A stretch of 64,000 nt of DNA. It comes from Candidatus Enterococcus huntleyi (lineage in GTDB: Bacteria; Bacillota; Bacilli; Lactobacillales; Enterococcaceae). The position numbers and the translations under genes are program-made. The notes under the pieces were generated by a model. That model searched no databases. It saw nothing but the letters and a program-made list of their open reading frames with translations, and was not told the DNA's origin. The number at the start of each line of letters is the position of its first letter. Positions within the stretch are counted from its first letter, which is position 1. This document shows, piece by piece, positions 25,183 through 33,631 of this stretch. The stretch spans positions 62,001-126,000 of the forward strand of contig NZ_MAEJ01000010.1 in the NCBI RefSeq assembly GCF_009933175.1, in the 5' to 3' direction.

Positions 25183-25224
25183 AGCAGGCGATTAAAGTGA
25201 AACGTTTCACTTCAATCGCCTGCT
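25183..25224. promoter_or_regulatory. 42-bp palindrome with second LacI operator
   Basis: Arms 25183-25203 and 25204-25224 are complementary at 20 of 21 positions. The centre (25195-25212) is the perfect 18-bp palindrome AAGTGAAACGTTTCACTT, which contains the same GAAACGTTTC core as the promoter operator 193 bp away. ATTTTT follows on the plus strand, so the element could also end plus-strand transcripts. As an auxiliary operator it could support DNA looping; as RNA it is a hairpin without loop. Confidence 0.75.
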
Positions 25225-25324
25225 ATTTTTATTACTGTCAAAGAAAGTCTAGCTATATGCCCTGATAATTCTCAATTCGTTATTTAAAACAGGATAAAAT
25301 CCATAAAAACAGTCATTTTTTTAA

Positions 25325-25644
25325 TACTTGTGGCTAGTTGCGCATTAATTGTTGTAAAATTCAAGGTGAAAAAGGCATTTTTAAAGGGAAAAACCACTAA
25401 CAAGGGGATTCTTGCGATTTTGTGCCTTGTAAAAATGTGTAAAAACATCGCAACTAGCCACAACTTTGAGAAAAGCACTAAAGTCTATAATTTCCAGCTA
25501 AATGTGAATTTAATTGAGATTATTTTTATAAAAATTTTCCGTAGAATCCCGAATGTCCAAGGTTTATAGGTCGTCTACTCTTTATTATCCATTGTTTAAT
25601 GGGTAGTAAATTAACCACTTTTTAAATACTTGTGGCTAGTTGCG
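25325..25644. repeat. Three copies of an 18-bp sequence, one inverted
   Basis: TACTTGTGGCTAGTTGCG occurs at 25325-25342 and again, identical, at 25627-25644. The inverse CGCAACTAGCCACAA lies at 25449-25463. The first and the inverted copy could pair around a 106-nt loop. No transposase is seen. Confidence 0.85.
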
Positions 25645-25790
25645 TTCTTTGTGAAGTAAGAAACAAAACTATAAAGGGATTTTAAAGATAAAGCGTACTA
25701 TTCAATTGATCTGTCCCCTAGCACCAGACGTATTTATACTTGAGCCTATTGGAGAACTATCAAAATAATATATAGTTTCGGATAAGTAAA

Positions 25791-25829
25791 AAGTGCTAGG
25801 AATCCTCTCAAGAACGATTCCTAGCACTT
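25791..25829 (-). terminator. Strong hairpin, probable minus-strand terminator
   Basis: AAGTGCTAGGAATC (25791-25804) pairs perfectly with GATTCCTAGCACTT (25816-25829). On the minus strand the stem is followed by TTTAC after two T, a T-rich tail. The nearest minus-strand gene ends 270 bp upstream at 26097 (rhodanese), so it may end that operon or an unseen small RNA. Confidence 0.6.
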
Positions 25830-26096
25830 GCGATGGTTCTACACCTTTTAACGGTAGAAAAGTGTAGAGTCAACAACGCTTATTGTTATTAATTTTGATT
25901 CTTACCTGGATGCTAGGTGTTTTGCCGGTGATAAAAAATCCAAAAATTTACTAGCATAGTTAAAATATACAAGATCAAGCAAATGTACGCTTCAATTTAT
26001 AAAGTTACCTAACCTATCTGAAGCTAGGTTTGAATTCAGAAAGCTGGGTTATTTACTGACAGCAGACTAAAAATATCGTTCCTGAGGTTTTCTTAC

Positions 26097-26393
26097 TCAG
26101 ACTAATTCTCCTAGCCAGCCTGCTGTGCCGCCTAAAACATTGGTCACTTGATAGCCATGACTTGCTAAAAAATCGCAGGCTCCAGCAGACCGCCCACCGG
26201 AATGACAGATGACATAGTAGTGATCGTCTTTTTGTAAGGTCACGAATGACGTAGCTAATTGACTGAGAGGATAATTTTCAGCAGTAGGCAAGTGACCGGC
26301 TGCATATTCATCTTCTTCTCGAACATCAATGATTTTCACGTCTTTTTGCTTCGTCAGTTGATAAAATTCAGGCATCATAATCGTTTCAAGCAT
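26097..26393 (-). CDS. Single-domain rhodanese (sulfurtransferase)
   Basis: A 98-residue rhodanese-like protein. The start at 26393 is preferred: GGAGGGAA lies upstream and the ATG overlaps the stop of the CoA-disulfide-reductase gene (ATGCTTGA). The fold is complete: VKIIDVREEDEYAAGHLPTAENYPL, then the active-site loop VICHSGGRSAGA with the persulfide-carrying cysteine, then LASHGYQVTNVLGGTAGW. It would move sulfane sulfur between thiols in the cytoplasm. It is the last gene of the three-gene sulfur operon controlled by the CstR-type repressor. Confidence 0.9.
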   Translation of the reverse strand: MLETIMMPEFYQLTKQKDVKIIDVREEDEYAAGHLPTAENYPLSQLATSFVTLQKDDHYYVICHSGGRSAGACDFLASHGYQVTNVLGGTAGWLGELV

Positions 26394-28035
26394 AAATAAT
26401 TCCCTCCGGTCGGACAGTTTGATAGAGTTGGAATGCGCCATCCAAATTCGCAACAGTAAAGCCAGATTGTTTCAAAATTCTTTCGGCAATATAACTGCGT
26501 AAGCCGCTATGACAGCTGACAATATACTCTTTTGTTTGGTCCAATTTGTCTAATCGCTCTCTTAATTCATTCAGTGGAATATTGATGGCTTGCGGGAATT
26601 TTCCTTGTAACAATTCCTCTGGTGTTCGGACATCAAGGAGAATTTTCCCACTGTCCAATGCATCAGGTAATTCAGACCACTGGATAGACTGACTGATTCC
26701 TTCAATTAGATTCAGCGCCGCATAACCCAACATATTGACTGGATCTTTGGCTGAGCCAAATGGAGGTGCATAAGTAAATTCTAATTCGGGCAAATCAAAA
26801 ACGGTCAAACCACCTTTAATTGCGGTCGCTAGAATATCGATCCGTTTATCAAGGCCCTTCTCACCTACGCCTTGTGCACCATAAATTTTGCCTGTTTTAG
26901 CATCAAAGATTAGTTTTAGGACAAGATCAGTTGCGCCAGGATAATAACTGGCGTGATCTTTGCCGCTAACATGGACAACGGAAACAGGAAGCTTCGCATT
27001 TCTCGCTACTCGCTCGCTAAGTCCAGCGGAAGCGGCACTCATAGAAAAGGTTCGCACGATGGCGGTTCCGATACTGCCTTTATTTGTTCGTTCAAGTCCG
27101 GCGATGACATCGGCAACCTGTCTACCTTGACGATTCGCTGGTGAAGCCAAAGAAATTAGCGCATCTTCGTTGGTGATTTGTTGTTTGACAACAATCGCAT
27201 CCCCCACCGCATAAATGTCCGGTTGACTGGTCTGATAGTGTTCATCAACTAAAATTCCTCCGCGCAGCCCCGTTTTGATACCGGCTTGGACTGCAAGCGA
27301 GCTTTCAGGCTGGACCCCTACTGAAAGAATCGTGACATCTGATGTTAATTGTGTGCCATCTTCTAAAATGAGTTCCTTGCCTTCTGCTCGAAATTCGACA
27401 GCTGATTGACCAGTGATTACTTGAATATCATTTTTTCGTAACTCTTTTTCGACAAAAGCCGACATCTCTTCATCCAATTGTGAAAGCACTTGAGGGGCTT
27501 TTTCAACAATTGTCACAGCAAGTCCCCGCTTCTTAAGATTTTCTGCCATCTCTAGACCAATAAAGCCCGCACCAATCACAACGGCTTGTCGCGCGCCGTT
27601 CTGCAGTCTATCGATAATTTGGTCAAGGTCAGGAATACTTCGTAAACTAAAAGCATTTTTCGCTTCGCTCAGGCCTTTAATTGGTGGAATAAATGGTTTC
27701 GCACCTGGCGAAAGAATTAATTTGTCATAAGTTTCAGTAACTGTTTGACCGTTTGATTGAACGGTCACAGAATGATTTTTTGAATCAATCGCCAGGACTT
27801 CGTGATGGGGTCGAACATCTAACTGGAAACGCGCTGCTAAAGCTTCAGGCGTTTGAACGATTAGACTATCTCGTGTTTTAATTTCCTCTGAAACAAAATA
27901 AGGTAAGCCGCAGTTGGCAAAAGAAACGTACGGTCCCTTCTCAAAAACAATAATTTCAGCATCCTCCATCAATCGACGTAAACGGGTCGCGGCTGACATA
28001 CCGCCTGCGACACCACCAATAATTACAATTTTCAT
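26386..28035 (-). CDS. cdr: CoA-disulfide reductase with C-terminal rhodanese domain
   Basis: A 549-residue two-domain flavoenzyme. Residues 1-450 form a pyridine-nucleotide-disulfide oxidoreductase: FAD motif IVIIGGVAGGMSAATRLRR at the N-terminus, the single active cysteine in FANCGLPYF (C43), an NAD(P)H-binding motif VVIGAGFIGLEMAENL and a late FAD segment DIYAVGDA. Residues 460-549 form a rhodanese with VSCHSGLRSYIAERIL. Enzymes of this class reduce CoA disulfide or CoA persulfide with NAD(P)H; the fused rhodanese delivers or accepts sulfur. It is the central gene of the persulfide operon, 1 bp from the upstream rhodanese gene and overlapping the downstream one. Confidence 0.92.
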   Translation of the reverse strand: MKIVIIGGVAGGMSAATRLRRLMEDAEIIVFEKGPYVSFANCGLPYFVSEEIKTRDSLIVQTPEALAARFQLDVRPHHEVLAIDSKNHSVTVQSNGQTVTETYDKLILSPGAKPFIPPIKGLSEAKNAFSLRSIPDLDQIIDRLQNGARQAVVIGAGFIGLEMAENLKKRGLAVTIVEKAPQVLSQLDEEMSAFVEKELRKNDIQVITGQSAVEFRAEGKELILEDGTQLTSDVTILSVGVQPESSLAVQAGIKTGLRGGILVDEHYQTSQPDIYAVGDAIVVKQQITNEDALISLASPANRQGRQVADVIAGLERTNKGSIGTAIVRTFSMSAASAGLSERVARNAKLPVSVVHVSGKDHASYYPGATDLVLKLIFDAKTGKIYGAQGVGEKGLDKRIDILATAIKGGLTVFDLPELEFTYAPPFGSAKDPVNMLGYAALNLIEGISQSIQWSELPDALDSGKILLDVRTPEELLQGKFPQAINIPLNELRERLDKLDQTKEYIVSCHSGLRSYIAERILKQSGFTVANLDGAFQLYQTVRPEGIIYA

Positions 28036-28036
28036 C

Positions 28037-28348
28037 TTATTTTCCTCCTACTTTCTTGCCTGTCCACTGGTTCATTCCACCACGAATATTGATGACCTCG
28101 TAGCCCTTTTTCTTTAAGTATTTGGCCGCTTTTTTACTACGGATACCTGATTGACAAATCAGGTAATGCGGGACCTTTTTACCCCTATAGGTATCTATCT
28201 TTTGTGAAGGAACATTAATCGCTTGTTGAATATGACCTGAACGGTACTCCTGTGGTGAACGAACATCTAGCAATTGAATGTTCTTATCGGTTATTTGTGT
28301 GAATTGATCGGTTGAAATAGATTTTATTGATTGGAAAATGGCGAACAT
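28037..28348 (-). CDS. Rhodanese-like protein, first gene of the persulfide operon
   Basis: A 103-residue protein. The ATG at 28348 has GAAAGGAG upstream; an earlier in-frame start (28420) would place the operator inside the coding region and is rejected. After a 15-residue N-terminal helix comes a single rhodanese domain (IQLLDVRSPQEYRSGHIQQAINVP) with the active loop LICQSGIRSKKAAKYL, cysteine present. The C-terminus is basic (GKKVGGK). As the promoter-proximal gene of a CstR-controlled operon it probably handles sulfane sulfur or low-molecular-weight persulfides. Confidence 0.9.
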   Translation of the reverse strand: MFAIFQSIKSISTDQFTQITDKNIQLLDVRSPQEYRSGHIQQAINVPSQKIDTYRGKKVPHYLICQSGIRSKKAAKYLKKKGYEVINIRGGMNQWTGKKVGGK

Positions 28349-28370
28349 AGACGAGCTCCTTTCAATTAAC

Positions 28371-28420
28371 TTAATATACCCTGTACGGTATATTAAACGC
28401 TTGTAGTCAAAGTTTGTCAA
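28371..28420 (-). promoter_or_regulatory. Promoter and CstR-type operator of the rhodanese operon
   Basis: On the minus strand -35 TTGACA (28415-28420) and -10 TTTAAT (28392-28397) are 17 bp apart. The -10 overlaps a palindrome with perfect 10-bp arms TTAATATACC (28371-28380) and GGTATATTAA (28387-28396) and a 6-bp centre. ATACC...GGTAT is the core seen in CstR operators of other Firmicutes. A repressor bound here blocks the promoter. Confidence 0.85.
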
Positions 28421-28471
28421 TCTATTTATTTTGAAAATTTGTCAACAGTCGCATGAAATTACTCAATAAAT

Positions 28472-28500
28472 TTGACAACGATACCCCTAGTAGGTATGAT
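28472..28500 (+). promoter_or_regulatory. Promoter and operator of cstR
   Basis: TTGACA (28472-28477) and TATGAT (28495-28500) are 17 bp apart. ATACC (28481-28485) and GGTAT (28493-28497) flank a 7-bp centre inside the spacer, the same half-sites as at the divergent operon, so CstR most likely represses itself too. Confidence 0.85.
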
Positions 28501-28624
28501 AAGTTTGTAAAAAAGGAACCTGAAAACGGATGGATAACGTGTTAACCCACTGTGTTTCATATAATTTAACGTAAATAAATGATAGGATGACCCAAAGTCA
28601 TTTTTTTAGAAAGTAGGAAATAGC

Positions 28625-28891
28625 ATGGTAGAAACTGATTCACGAAAACAAGTGCTCAATCGCCTAAAACGAACCGAAGGCCAAATTCGCGGCGTTCAAA
28701 AAATGATTGAAGAAGAAAAAGAATGTATGGATGTTGTCACACAGCTCAGCGCCATTCGTTCGAGTATTGATCGTGTCATGGGAATTATCGTTGCCAACAA
28801 TCTGCAAAATTGCTTTGAAGATCCAGATAGCGATGCCCAGGCACAAGCCCAAAAATTAGAAAAAGCGATTCAGATGATTATAAAAAAATAG
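28625..28891 (+). CDS. cstR: CstR-type persulfide-sensing repressor (CsoR/FrmR family)
   Basis: An 88-residue all-helical repressor of the CsoR/RcnR family. Two cysteines are placed as in CstR: C34 in EEKECMDVV and C63 in NNLQNCF. The histidine that copper-sensing CsoR carries two to four residues before the second cysteine is replaced by asparagine (NNL), as in Staphylococcus CstR. This points to persulfide or sulfane-sulfur sensing through an interprotein di- or trisulfide rather than copper binding. The gene is divergent from a rhodanese/CoA-disulfide-reductase operon and both promoters carry the matching ATACC/GGTAT operator. The start is ATG 28625 behind AGTAGGAAA. Confidence 0.9.
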   Translation: MVETDSRKQVLNRLKRTEGQIRGVQKMIEEEKECMDVVTQLSAIRSSIDRVMGIIVANNLQNCFEDPDSDAQAQAQKLEKAIQMIIKK

Positions 28892-28898
28892 CCAGCAA

Positions 28899-28945
28899 AA
28901 AATCCCCTTCCATACACGGAAATTTCGTGCACGGAAGGGGATTTT
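28899..28945. terminator. Bidirectional terminator
   Basis: AAAATCCCCTTCC (28899-28911) pairs with GGAAGGGGATTTT (28933-28945), with an inner ACACG/CGTGC-like stem. It ends cstR on the plus strand and the EIIC-GH3-LacI operon on the minus strand. Confidence 0.85.
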
Positions 28946-28980
28946 GTATGAAGAGCTAATTTCGGATAAAGAAATCGCGT

Positions 28981-29973
28981 TTAATCGAGACCCAATATCT
29001 GATTGTTCATTAAAAGATTCTTTTTCTCATGAGGCTCTGTTTGTTTAATACGTTCTAGCATGATAGTTGCTGCTGTCTCACCAATCTTTTCAGTTGGCGG
29101 ATTAATGGTTATTTGTGGCAAGATACTTTGCTCCCCTTGCGCCAAATAATCGTAATGGCCGAATGCAATATCTTTGCCGATGACTATTCCGGCTTGATTA
29201 AAGCATTCTAAAGCACCGATAGACATGTTGTAGTTGCTGACAAATAAGGCAGTGACGCCGCGTTTTAGTAATTGCTCCGTTCCTAAAAAGCCACTTTTTC
29301 TGGTATAGTCCCCTTCATAGGTTTCTAAAATTACTTGAGGATTTTCAGGGTCGCAAGCAACAGCTGTTTCGATGGCTTCCCTAGCGCCTAATAAACGTTC
29401 TTTTGCTGGATAGTCATCTTGTGGTGCTGAGAGATAGCCAATTTTTTTATGTCCCTGTTGGATATAATGGGCGATAACTTCTCGCACACTTTGTCGGTCA
29501 TTGACTAAGATGGCGTCTGCGTGTTGCGCTGTTCCAGGATAGTTCAATGAGACAAGAGGTACTTGAATTCTTTCTAACTTTTTCAAATCAATCCATTCTT
29601 CTTCTGATAAAAAGACAATCAATCCATCAATCGAATGTTTCATTAAATAGTCAATTTTTTCATCAATTTGTTTATTCTCAGCAGAAAAGCCACTCAATAA
29701 CAAGCTATAGCCATTTTCCTCGGCTACTTTTTCGATACCAGACACAACTTCAGAACCAAATCGACTAGAAATACTATTCATTAATAAGCCGATAGAGAAA
29801 CTCCGATTGTTTTTCAACCCTTTGGCAATAATATTTTCTTTGTAATCTAATTCTTTGATTGCCTGAGCAATTTTTTCCATATTCGCTGGCTTTAATTGTT
29901 GTCCATTCAGATATCTCGAAACGCTACCTAAGGAAACGCCGGCCAGTTTTGCAACATCTCGAATCGATGCCAT
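28981..29973 (-). CDS. LacI-family regulator of the EIIC-GH3 operon
   Basis: A 330-residue LacI/GalR protein: helix-turn-helix SIRDVAKLAGVSLGSVSRYLNGQQLKPANMEKIAQAIKELDYKEN (3-48), hinge IIAKGLKNNRSFSIGLLMN, and a sugar-binding-protein-like domain. It is the last gene of a three-gene minus-strand unit, 12 bp after the GH3 gene, repeating the 'repressor at the 3' end' layout of the 12-25 kb operon. The palindrome TGAACCGGTTCA at the promoter (33632-33643) is its likely operator. The hinge/HTH sequence differs from the other LacI protein, consistent with a different operator (GAACCGGTTC versus GAAACGTTTC). The start has AGGAGTG upstream. Confidence 0.9.
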   Translation of the reverse strand: MASIRDVAKLAGVSLGSVSRYLNGQQLKPANMEKIAQAIKELDYKENIIAKGLKNNRSFSIGLLMNSISSRFGSEVVSGIEKVAEENGYSLLLSGFSAENKQIDEKIDYLMKHSIDGLIVFLSEEEWIDLKKLERIQVPLVSLNYPGTAQHADAILVNDRQSVREVIAHYIQQGHKKIGYLSAPQDDYPAKERLLGAREAIETAVACDPENPQVILETYEGDYTRKSGFLGTEQLLKRGVTALFVSNYNMSIGALECFNQAGIVIGKDIAFGHYDYLAQGEQSILPQITINPPTEKIGETAATIMLERIKQTEPHEKKNLLMNNQILGLD

Positions 29974-29985
29974 AGTTATACACTC

Positions 29986-32280
29986 CTACCAATCACATTG
30001 GAATTCGTATGATAAATCTCCAATCATGATTTTCGCTTTTTTCGCGAAGTGCCAATGGTTATTCACGTTCATATAACGGAAATCGTTTGGCGTTAGTGTG
30101 AATGTAAGCTCGATTGTTTCATTTGGTTCAAGAAAATCTTTACGGAAATCCTTTAAGAATTTCTTCCGCTGAATCACGGCTCCTCCGTAAAGCTTCACGA
30201 ATACAAGTGAGCTTACTTTTCCAGCAACACTTCCTGTATTCTTAACTTTAACGGATACTTCTAGATTGTCAATATTCATTTTTACTTGAAGCGCTTCATA
30301 GGCAAAATTTGTATAGCTCAAGCCTTCCCCAAATTGGTGCAAAGGCTGGCCACTCAAATCATAATAATCTTCTTGTTTAGAAGCGTCGCGCTGATAATAA
30401 TAGACCGGCAGTTGTTGGCTATTGCGTGGATAGCTAACACTTAGACGCCCACTAGGATTATTCTCGCCACTCAAGGTTTTGGCGATGGCCTTGCCCCCCT
30501 CTTGTCCGGGGAACCAAGCAACTAATACAGCATCTGATAAGCGTTCAACCGCGGTTAAATCATAGGGTCTGCCCTGCACCAAGATTGTCAGTAGCGGTTT
30601 GCCTAAATTAGCCAGTTCAGTCAGTAGCTGCTCTTGTTTTCCACCTAATGATAATGAAGCAACATCGACGTTTTCGCCCGAATCCATATTAATCCCTTTT
30701 GAAGTAACGGCTCCGTTTCGTAAAAATTCCATGTCGAAGTTTCTAGCACTGGACCCACCTAAGACGGCGATAAGATAGTCGGCATCTTTAGCCACAGTCA
30801 GTGCCTCAGCGAGCTTCTCTTGCTGATTTTCTTCATTACGAATTTCACAGCCTTCTGCATAAACAACTTCGGCTGTAGCAAACTCGTTTTTGATTTCACG
30901 GTAAATAGTTTTTTCTTGTTGTTTTTCAGATTGAGGAGCCGAATAGTCACCGAGTAAATGGTAGATGTCATCCGCATTTGGACCAATGACCGCTATTTTT
31001 TTCTTGTCTGCTTGTAAAGGAAGCATGTCATTATTTTTCAGAAGCGTCAGGCTTTCTTTAGCAATTTCTTCGTTTAATAACTCTGATTCAGCCTGCAAAG
31101 TGGCCCATTTTTCGCTAGGATCTTCAACATAAGGTTGTTCAAATAATCCAAGTAAGAATTTAATCGCCAAGACTCTTCGTACAGCGGCATCTAGATCTGC
31201 TTCATTGACAATTCCGGCTGTAACGCCGTCTTCTATTTTTGTATACGTCTCATCCCATAAGCTTAAATCGACGCCTGCGGCTAGCGCATCTGCGGCAGCT
31301 TCTGTTTGTTCTTCATAGACATCCTGTAAACGGTCTAAGGCAATCCCATCTGCCATCACGATTCCTTGAAATCCTTGCTGATCTCGTAATTGCGTTTCAA
31401 AGAGTGCGCGGTTTGTATGACACGGAACGCCATCAATGTCATTGTAAGCCGCCATCACCCCAACGGCATTTCTGGTGCTGGCTAATAATGGCGTGTAAAC
31501 ATCAGCGAATTCGCGATTTCCAATCGGTACTGTGCCTGAATTATGGCCACCTTGCGCTTCCCCTTGCGCGATACAGTGTTTTAAAATGACGCCAATTTGT
31601 TGAGGCGTTTTGTTAATCTCTAAGACTGAATAATCAATAAAACGGGACTGGTCATCGATTAAATTGCCTTGAAATCCCGCGACAACGGCTTCCGTCATCT
31701 TCGCGCTGACGATTGGATCTTCGCCAAAGCATTCCTCGGCACGTCCCCAACGCGGATCTTTCATTAAATCCAGCGTGGACACTAAAGCTAAATGAACCCC
31801 TTTTGCCGCCAGCTCCTGAGCCATTAGCTGACTTGTCTTTTGTAATAATTCTGGATTGAAAGTACTCCCTCGGCCGATATTAGTCGGATAAGAAATACTA
31901 TCTAATGCCTGGTGACCATGTGGACATTCTTCAGCAATCAAAGCTGGGATTCCCCAGCGAGAATGCGTGATGATATATTCTTGAATCTTATTTGTGACTT
32001 TCCAACTATCCTTGGCTTCTATCCCATTTGAATAATCAACCTTTGACCAAGGATCTGAACGAAATAACCCATACAAAGCACCAATTCCGCCACCCCAAGC
32101 GACATGCTCTGTAAAATTTTCAGTTAATGTAATGCCATCATCGGCCTTTTTATAACATTCCCAACCATATAAATGTTGATTTACCTGACCAACTTTTTCT
32201 TGTAAACTCATTCTGCTGATTAGGTCTTCAACGCGTTGACGAATGGACAATTCTGGATTTTGATAGGGGTATTTAGACAA
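29986..32280 (-). CDS. GH3 beta-glycosidase encoded with a PTS EIIC
   Basis: A 764-residue family 3 glycoside hydrolase, cytoplasmic (no signal peptide). Catalytic-domain landmarks are the substrate loop IPALIAEECPHGHQAL, DLMKDPRWGRAEECFGEDP, the histidine in LKHCIAQGEAQGGHNSG and the nucleophile region GFQGIVMADGIALDRLQ. A beta-sandwich second domain and a fibronectin-III-like end (VKNTGSVAGKVSSLVFVKL...) follow. It belongs to a beta-glucosidase/beta-xylosidase subgroup different from the other GH3 protein in the window. The start is TTG at 32280 behind GGAGTGG, overlapping the EIIC stop codon by 8 bp. GH3 enzymes usually act on unphosphorylated sugars, so the pairing with a PTS permease is unusual. 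Confidence 0.9.
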   Translation of the reverse strand: MSKYPYQNPELSIRQRVEDLISRMSLQEKVGQVNQHLYGWECYKKADDGITLTENFTEHVAWGGGIGALYGLFRSDPWSKVDYSNGIEAKDSWKVTNKIQEYIITHSRWGIPALIAEECPHGHQALDSISYPTNIGRGSTFNPELLQKTSQLMAQELAAKGVHLALVSTLDLMKDPRWGRAEECFGEDPIVSAKMTEAVVAGFQGNLIDDQSRFIDYSVLEINKTPQQIGVILKHCIAQGEAQGGHNSGTVPIGNREFADVYTPLLASTRNAVGVMAAYNDIDGVPCHTNRALFETQLRDQQGFQGIVMADGIALDRLQDVYEEQTEAAADALAAGVDLSLWDETYTKIEDGVTAGIVNEADLDAAVRRVLAIKFLLGLFEQPYVEDPSEKWATLQAESELLNEEIAKESLTLLKNNDMLPLQADKKKIAVIGPNADDIYHLLGDYSAPQSEKQQEKTIYREIKNEFATAEVVYAEGCEIRNEENQQEKLAEALTVAKDADYLIAVLGGSSARNFDMEFLRNGAVTSKGINMDSGENVDVASLSLGGKQEQLLTELANLGKPLLTILVQGRPYDLTAVERLSDAVLVAWFPGQEGGKAIAKTLSGENNPSGRLSVSYPRNSQQLPVYYYQRDASKQEDYYDLSGQPLHQFGEGLSYTNFAYEALQVKMNIDNLEVSVKVKNTGSVAGKVSSLVFVKLYGGAVIQRKKFLKDFRKDFLEPNETIELTFTLTPNDFRYMNVNNHWHFAKKAKIMIGDLSYEFQCDW

Positions 32281-33604
32281 GATCTGCCACTCCTTCTTGT
32301 GTTGCTTTGTTCGCGGCTATGACAAATGGTAAGAATAAGAAGATATCTAAGATAATCAGTAAGACTGTTAAAATAGAAGCCATAATATCTCCTCCAGTTG
32401 CGATAAATGTTTGGAATACGGGTGGTGTAATCCACGGTGCCGCTGCGACAGTTTTCGCAATTAAACCAGTACTTGTTGCAAAATAAGCAATAATCAAATT
32501 GATTGAAGGAATAATCGCACAAGGAATCATGAAGATTGGATTCATTACGACTGGTAAACCGAACATGACAGGTTCTGTAATGTTAAAGATAGATGTAGTC
32601 AAACCAAATTTTGCAATCTGACGTTGGTCTTTACGTTTTGATGCCCATAGGATGGCGATGATTAACGGCAAGATACAGCCTCCCCCACCAATTAAACCAA
32701 AGGCATTTGTAAATGGTTCTGTAATAATGTTAGGAATGTCTTTGCCTGCTGAGAAAGCATCCATATTTTCTTGAATCGATTGTAACAAGGGTGCTTGGCG
32801 AATAGGTGCCAGAATACTTGATCCGTGCATACCAAAAACCCAAAGGAAATCTGAGAAAAATTGAAGGAATAAAATTCCAGGTACAGATAAAACAAAAGAT
32901 TTTAAAGGTGTTTGGATGACTAATTCGATAAGCTCAGGGAAATTCAAGCCCGTCGTTTTATCTAAAGCAAATACGAAAATTGCAAAAATTAGAATCACTA
33001 AAATTTCAGGAACAAGCGAATTAAAAGATGTAGCTACTGCTGGTGGCACGCCATCCGGCATTTTAATTTTCAATTTCTTAAATTTAGCAAGACGAACAAA
33101 TAGCTCTGTGCCAAGTAAAGAAGCAATCATAGCAGTTGCTAGACCTGAAGATGACGTTAAACTTTGTAAAAAGACGCCACCGACTTCTGCTGTACTTCCG
33201 TCCGCTAGAGTAACCACGCTTTGGACAGGCATCAGAATAAACATCACGGCAATACTCAAGATACCCGCGTGGACCGCATTAAAGGCTGGATCATCGATTT
33301 TGCCAGAACGAACATAATGGTTGGCTAAATTCCAACCGATATTATAACAAACAACAATAGCGAGAATACTCATCGTTCCATTGTTTACGATCATGGCCAA
33401 GTCTGCTAAGAAACTCAAGTCGATCACTTTTTGAACAGAAGCATTTGAAAAAATAAGGGCATTCAATAAAACCATAACAGATGCCGCCATTACTAAAGGC
33501 ATCGTGAAAATAAAGCTATCTCTGATGGCCAATAAATGGCGTTGGCTGTTCATCTTCGACACAATAGGTAACAATTTTTCTGACAGTTTGTCTACAAATT
33601 TCAT
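32273..33604 (-). CDS. PTS EIIC, lactose/cellobiose family
   Basis: A 443-residue integral membrane sugar permease of the Lac/Cel (glucose superfamily) type, with about ten membrane segments. Typical motifs are the N-terminal AIRDSFIFTMPLVMAASVMVLLN, then GVPPAVATSFNSLVPEI, FIGLIGGGG-like NAFGLIGGGGCILPL and ITEPVMFGLPVVMNPIFMIP. I start it at ATG 33604 because AGGAG lies 9 bases upstream; the ATG at 33613 touches that site. No EIIA or EIIB gene is adjacent, so phosphoryl transfer must come from proteins encoded elsewhere, if it occurs. It heads the operon with GH3 and LacI genes. Confidence 0.9.
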   Translation of the reverse strand: MKFVDKLSEKLLPIVSKMNSQRHLLAIRDSFIFTMPLVMAASVMVLLNALIFSNASVQKVIDLSFLADLAMIVNNGTMSILAIVVCYNIGWNLANHYVRSGKIDDPAFNAVHAGILSIAVMFILMPVQSVVTLADGSTAEVGGVFLQSLTSSSGLATAMIASLLGTELFVRLAKFKKLKIKMPDGVPPAVATSFNSLVPEILVILIFAIFVFALDKTTGLNFPELIELVIQTPLKSFVLSVPGILFLQFFSDFLWVFGMHGSSILAPIRQAPLLQSIQENMDAFSAGKDIPNIITEPFTNAFGLIGGGGCILPLIIAILWASKRKDQRQIAKFGLTTSIFNITEPVMFGLPVVMNPIFMIPCAIIPSINLIIAYFATSTGLIAKTVAAAPWITPPVFQTFIATGGDIMASILTVLLIILDIFLFLPFVIAANKATQEGVADLV

Positions 33605-33631
33605 AGTGCTCATCTCCTAAATAAGTAAAAT

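Larger units (their letters stand above)
25225..26096. other. 870-bp non-coding stretch with short repeats and hairpins
   Basis: I see no credible gene here. Short open frames lack ribosome sites and look random. The stretch holds the triple repeat described separately and a 14-bp perfect stem (25791-25829). A smaller hairpin CTACAC...GTGTAG lies at about 25836-25867, and AACCTA...TAGGTT at about 26009-26028. It could hide a small RNA or a decayed mobile element. Confidence 0.5.

Noticed and set aside
25330-25569. A 79-codon plus-strand frame in the gene-free region
   Set aside because: It overlaps the inverted repeat, has no ribosome site and shows no domain pattern.
32220-32522. A 100-codon minus-strand frame over the EIIC/GH3 junction
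   Set aside because: It is out of frame with two clearly real overlapping genes and has no start signal.
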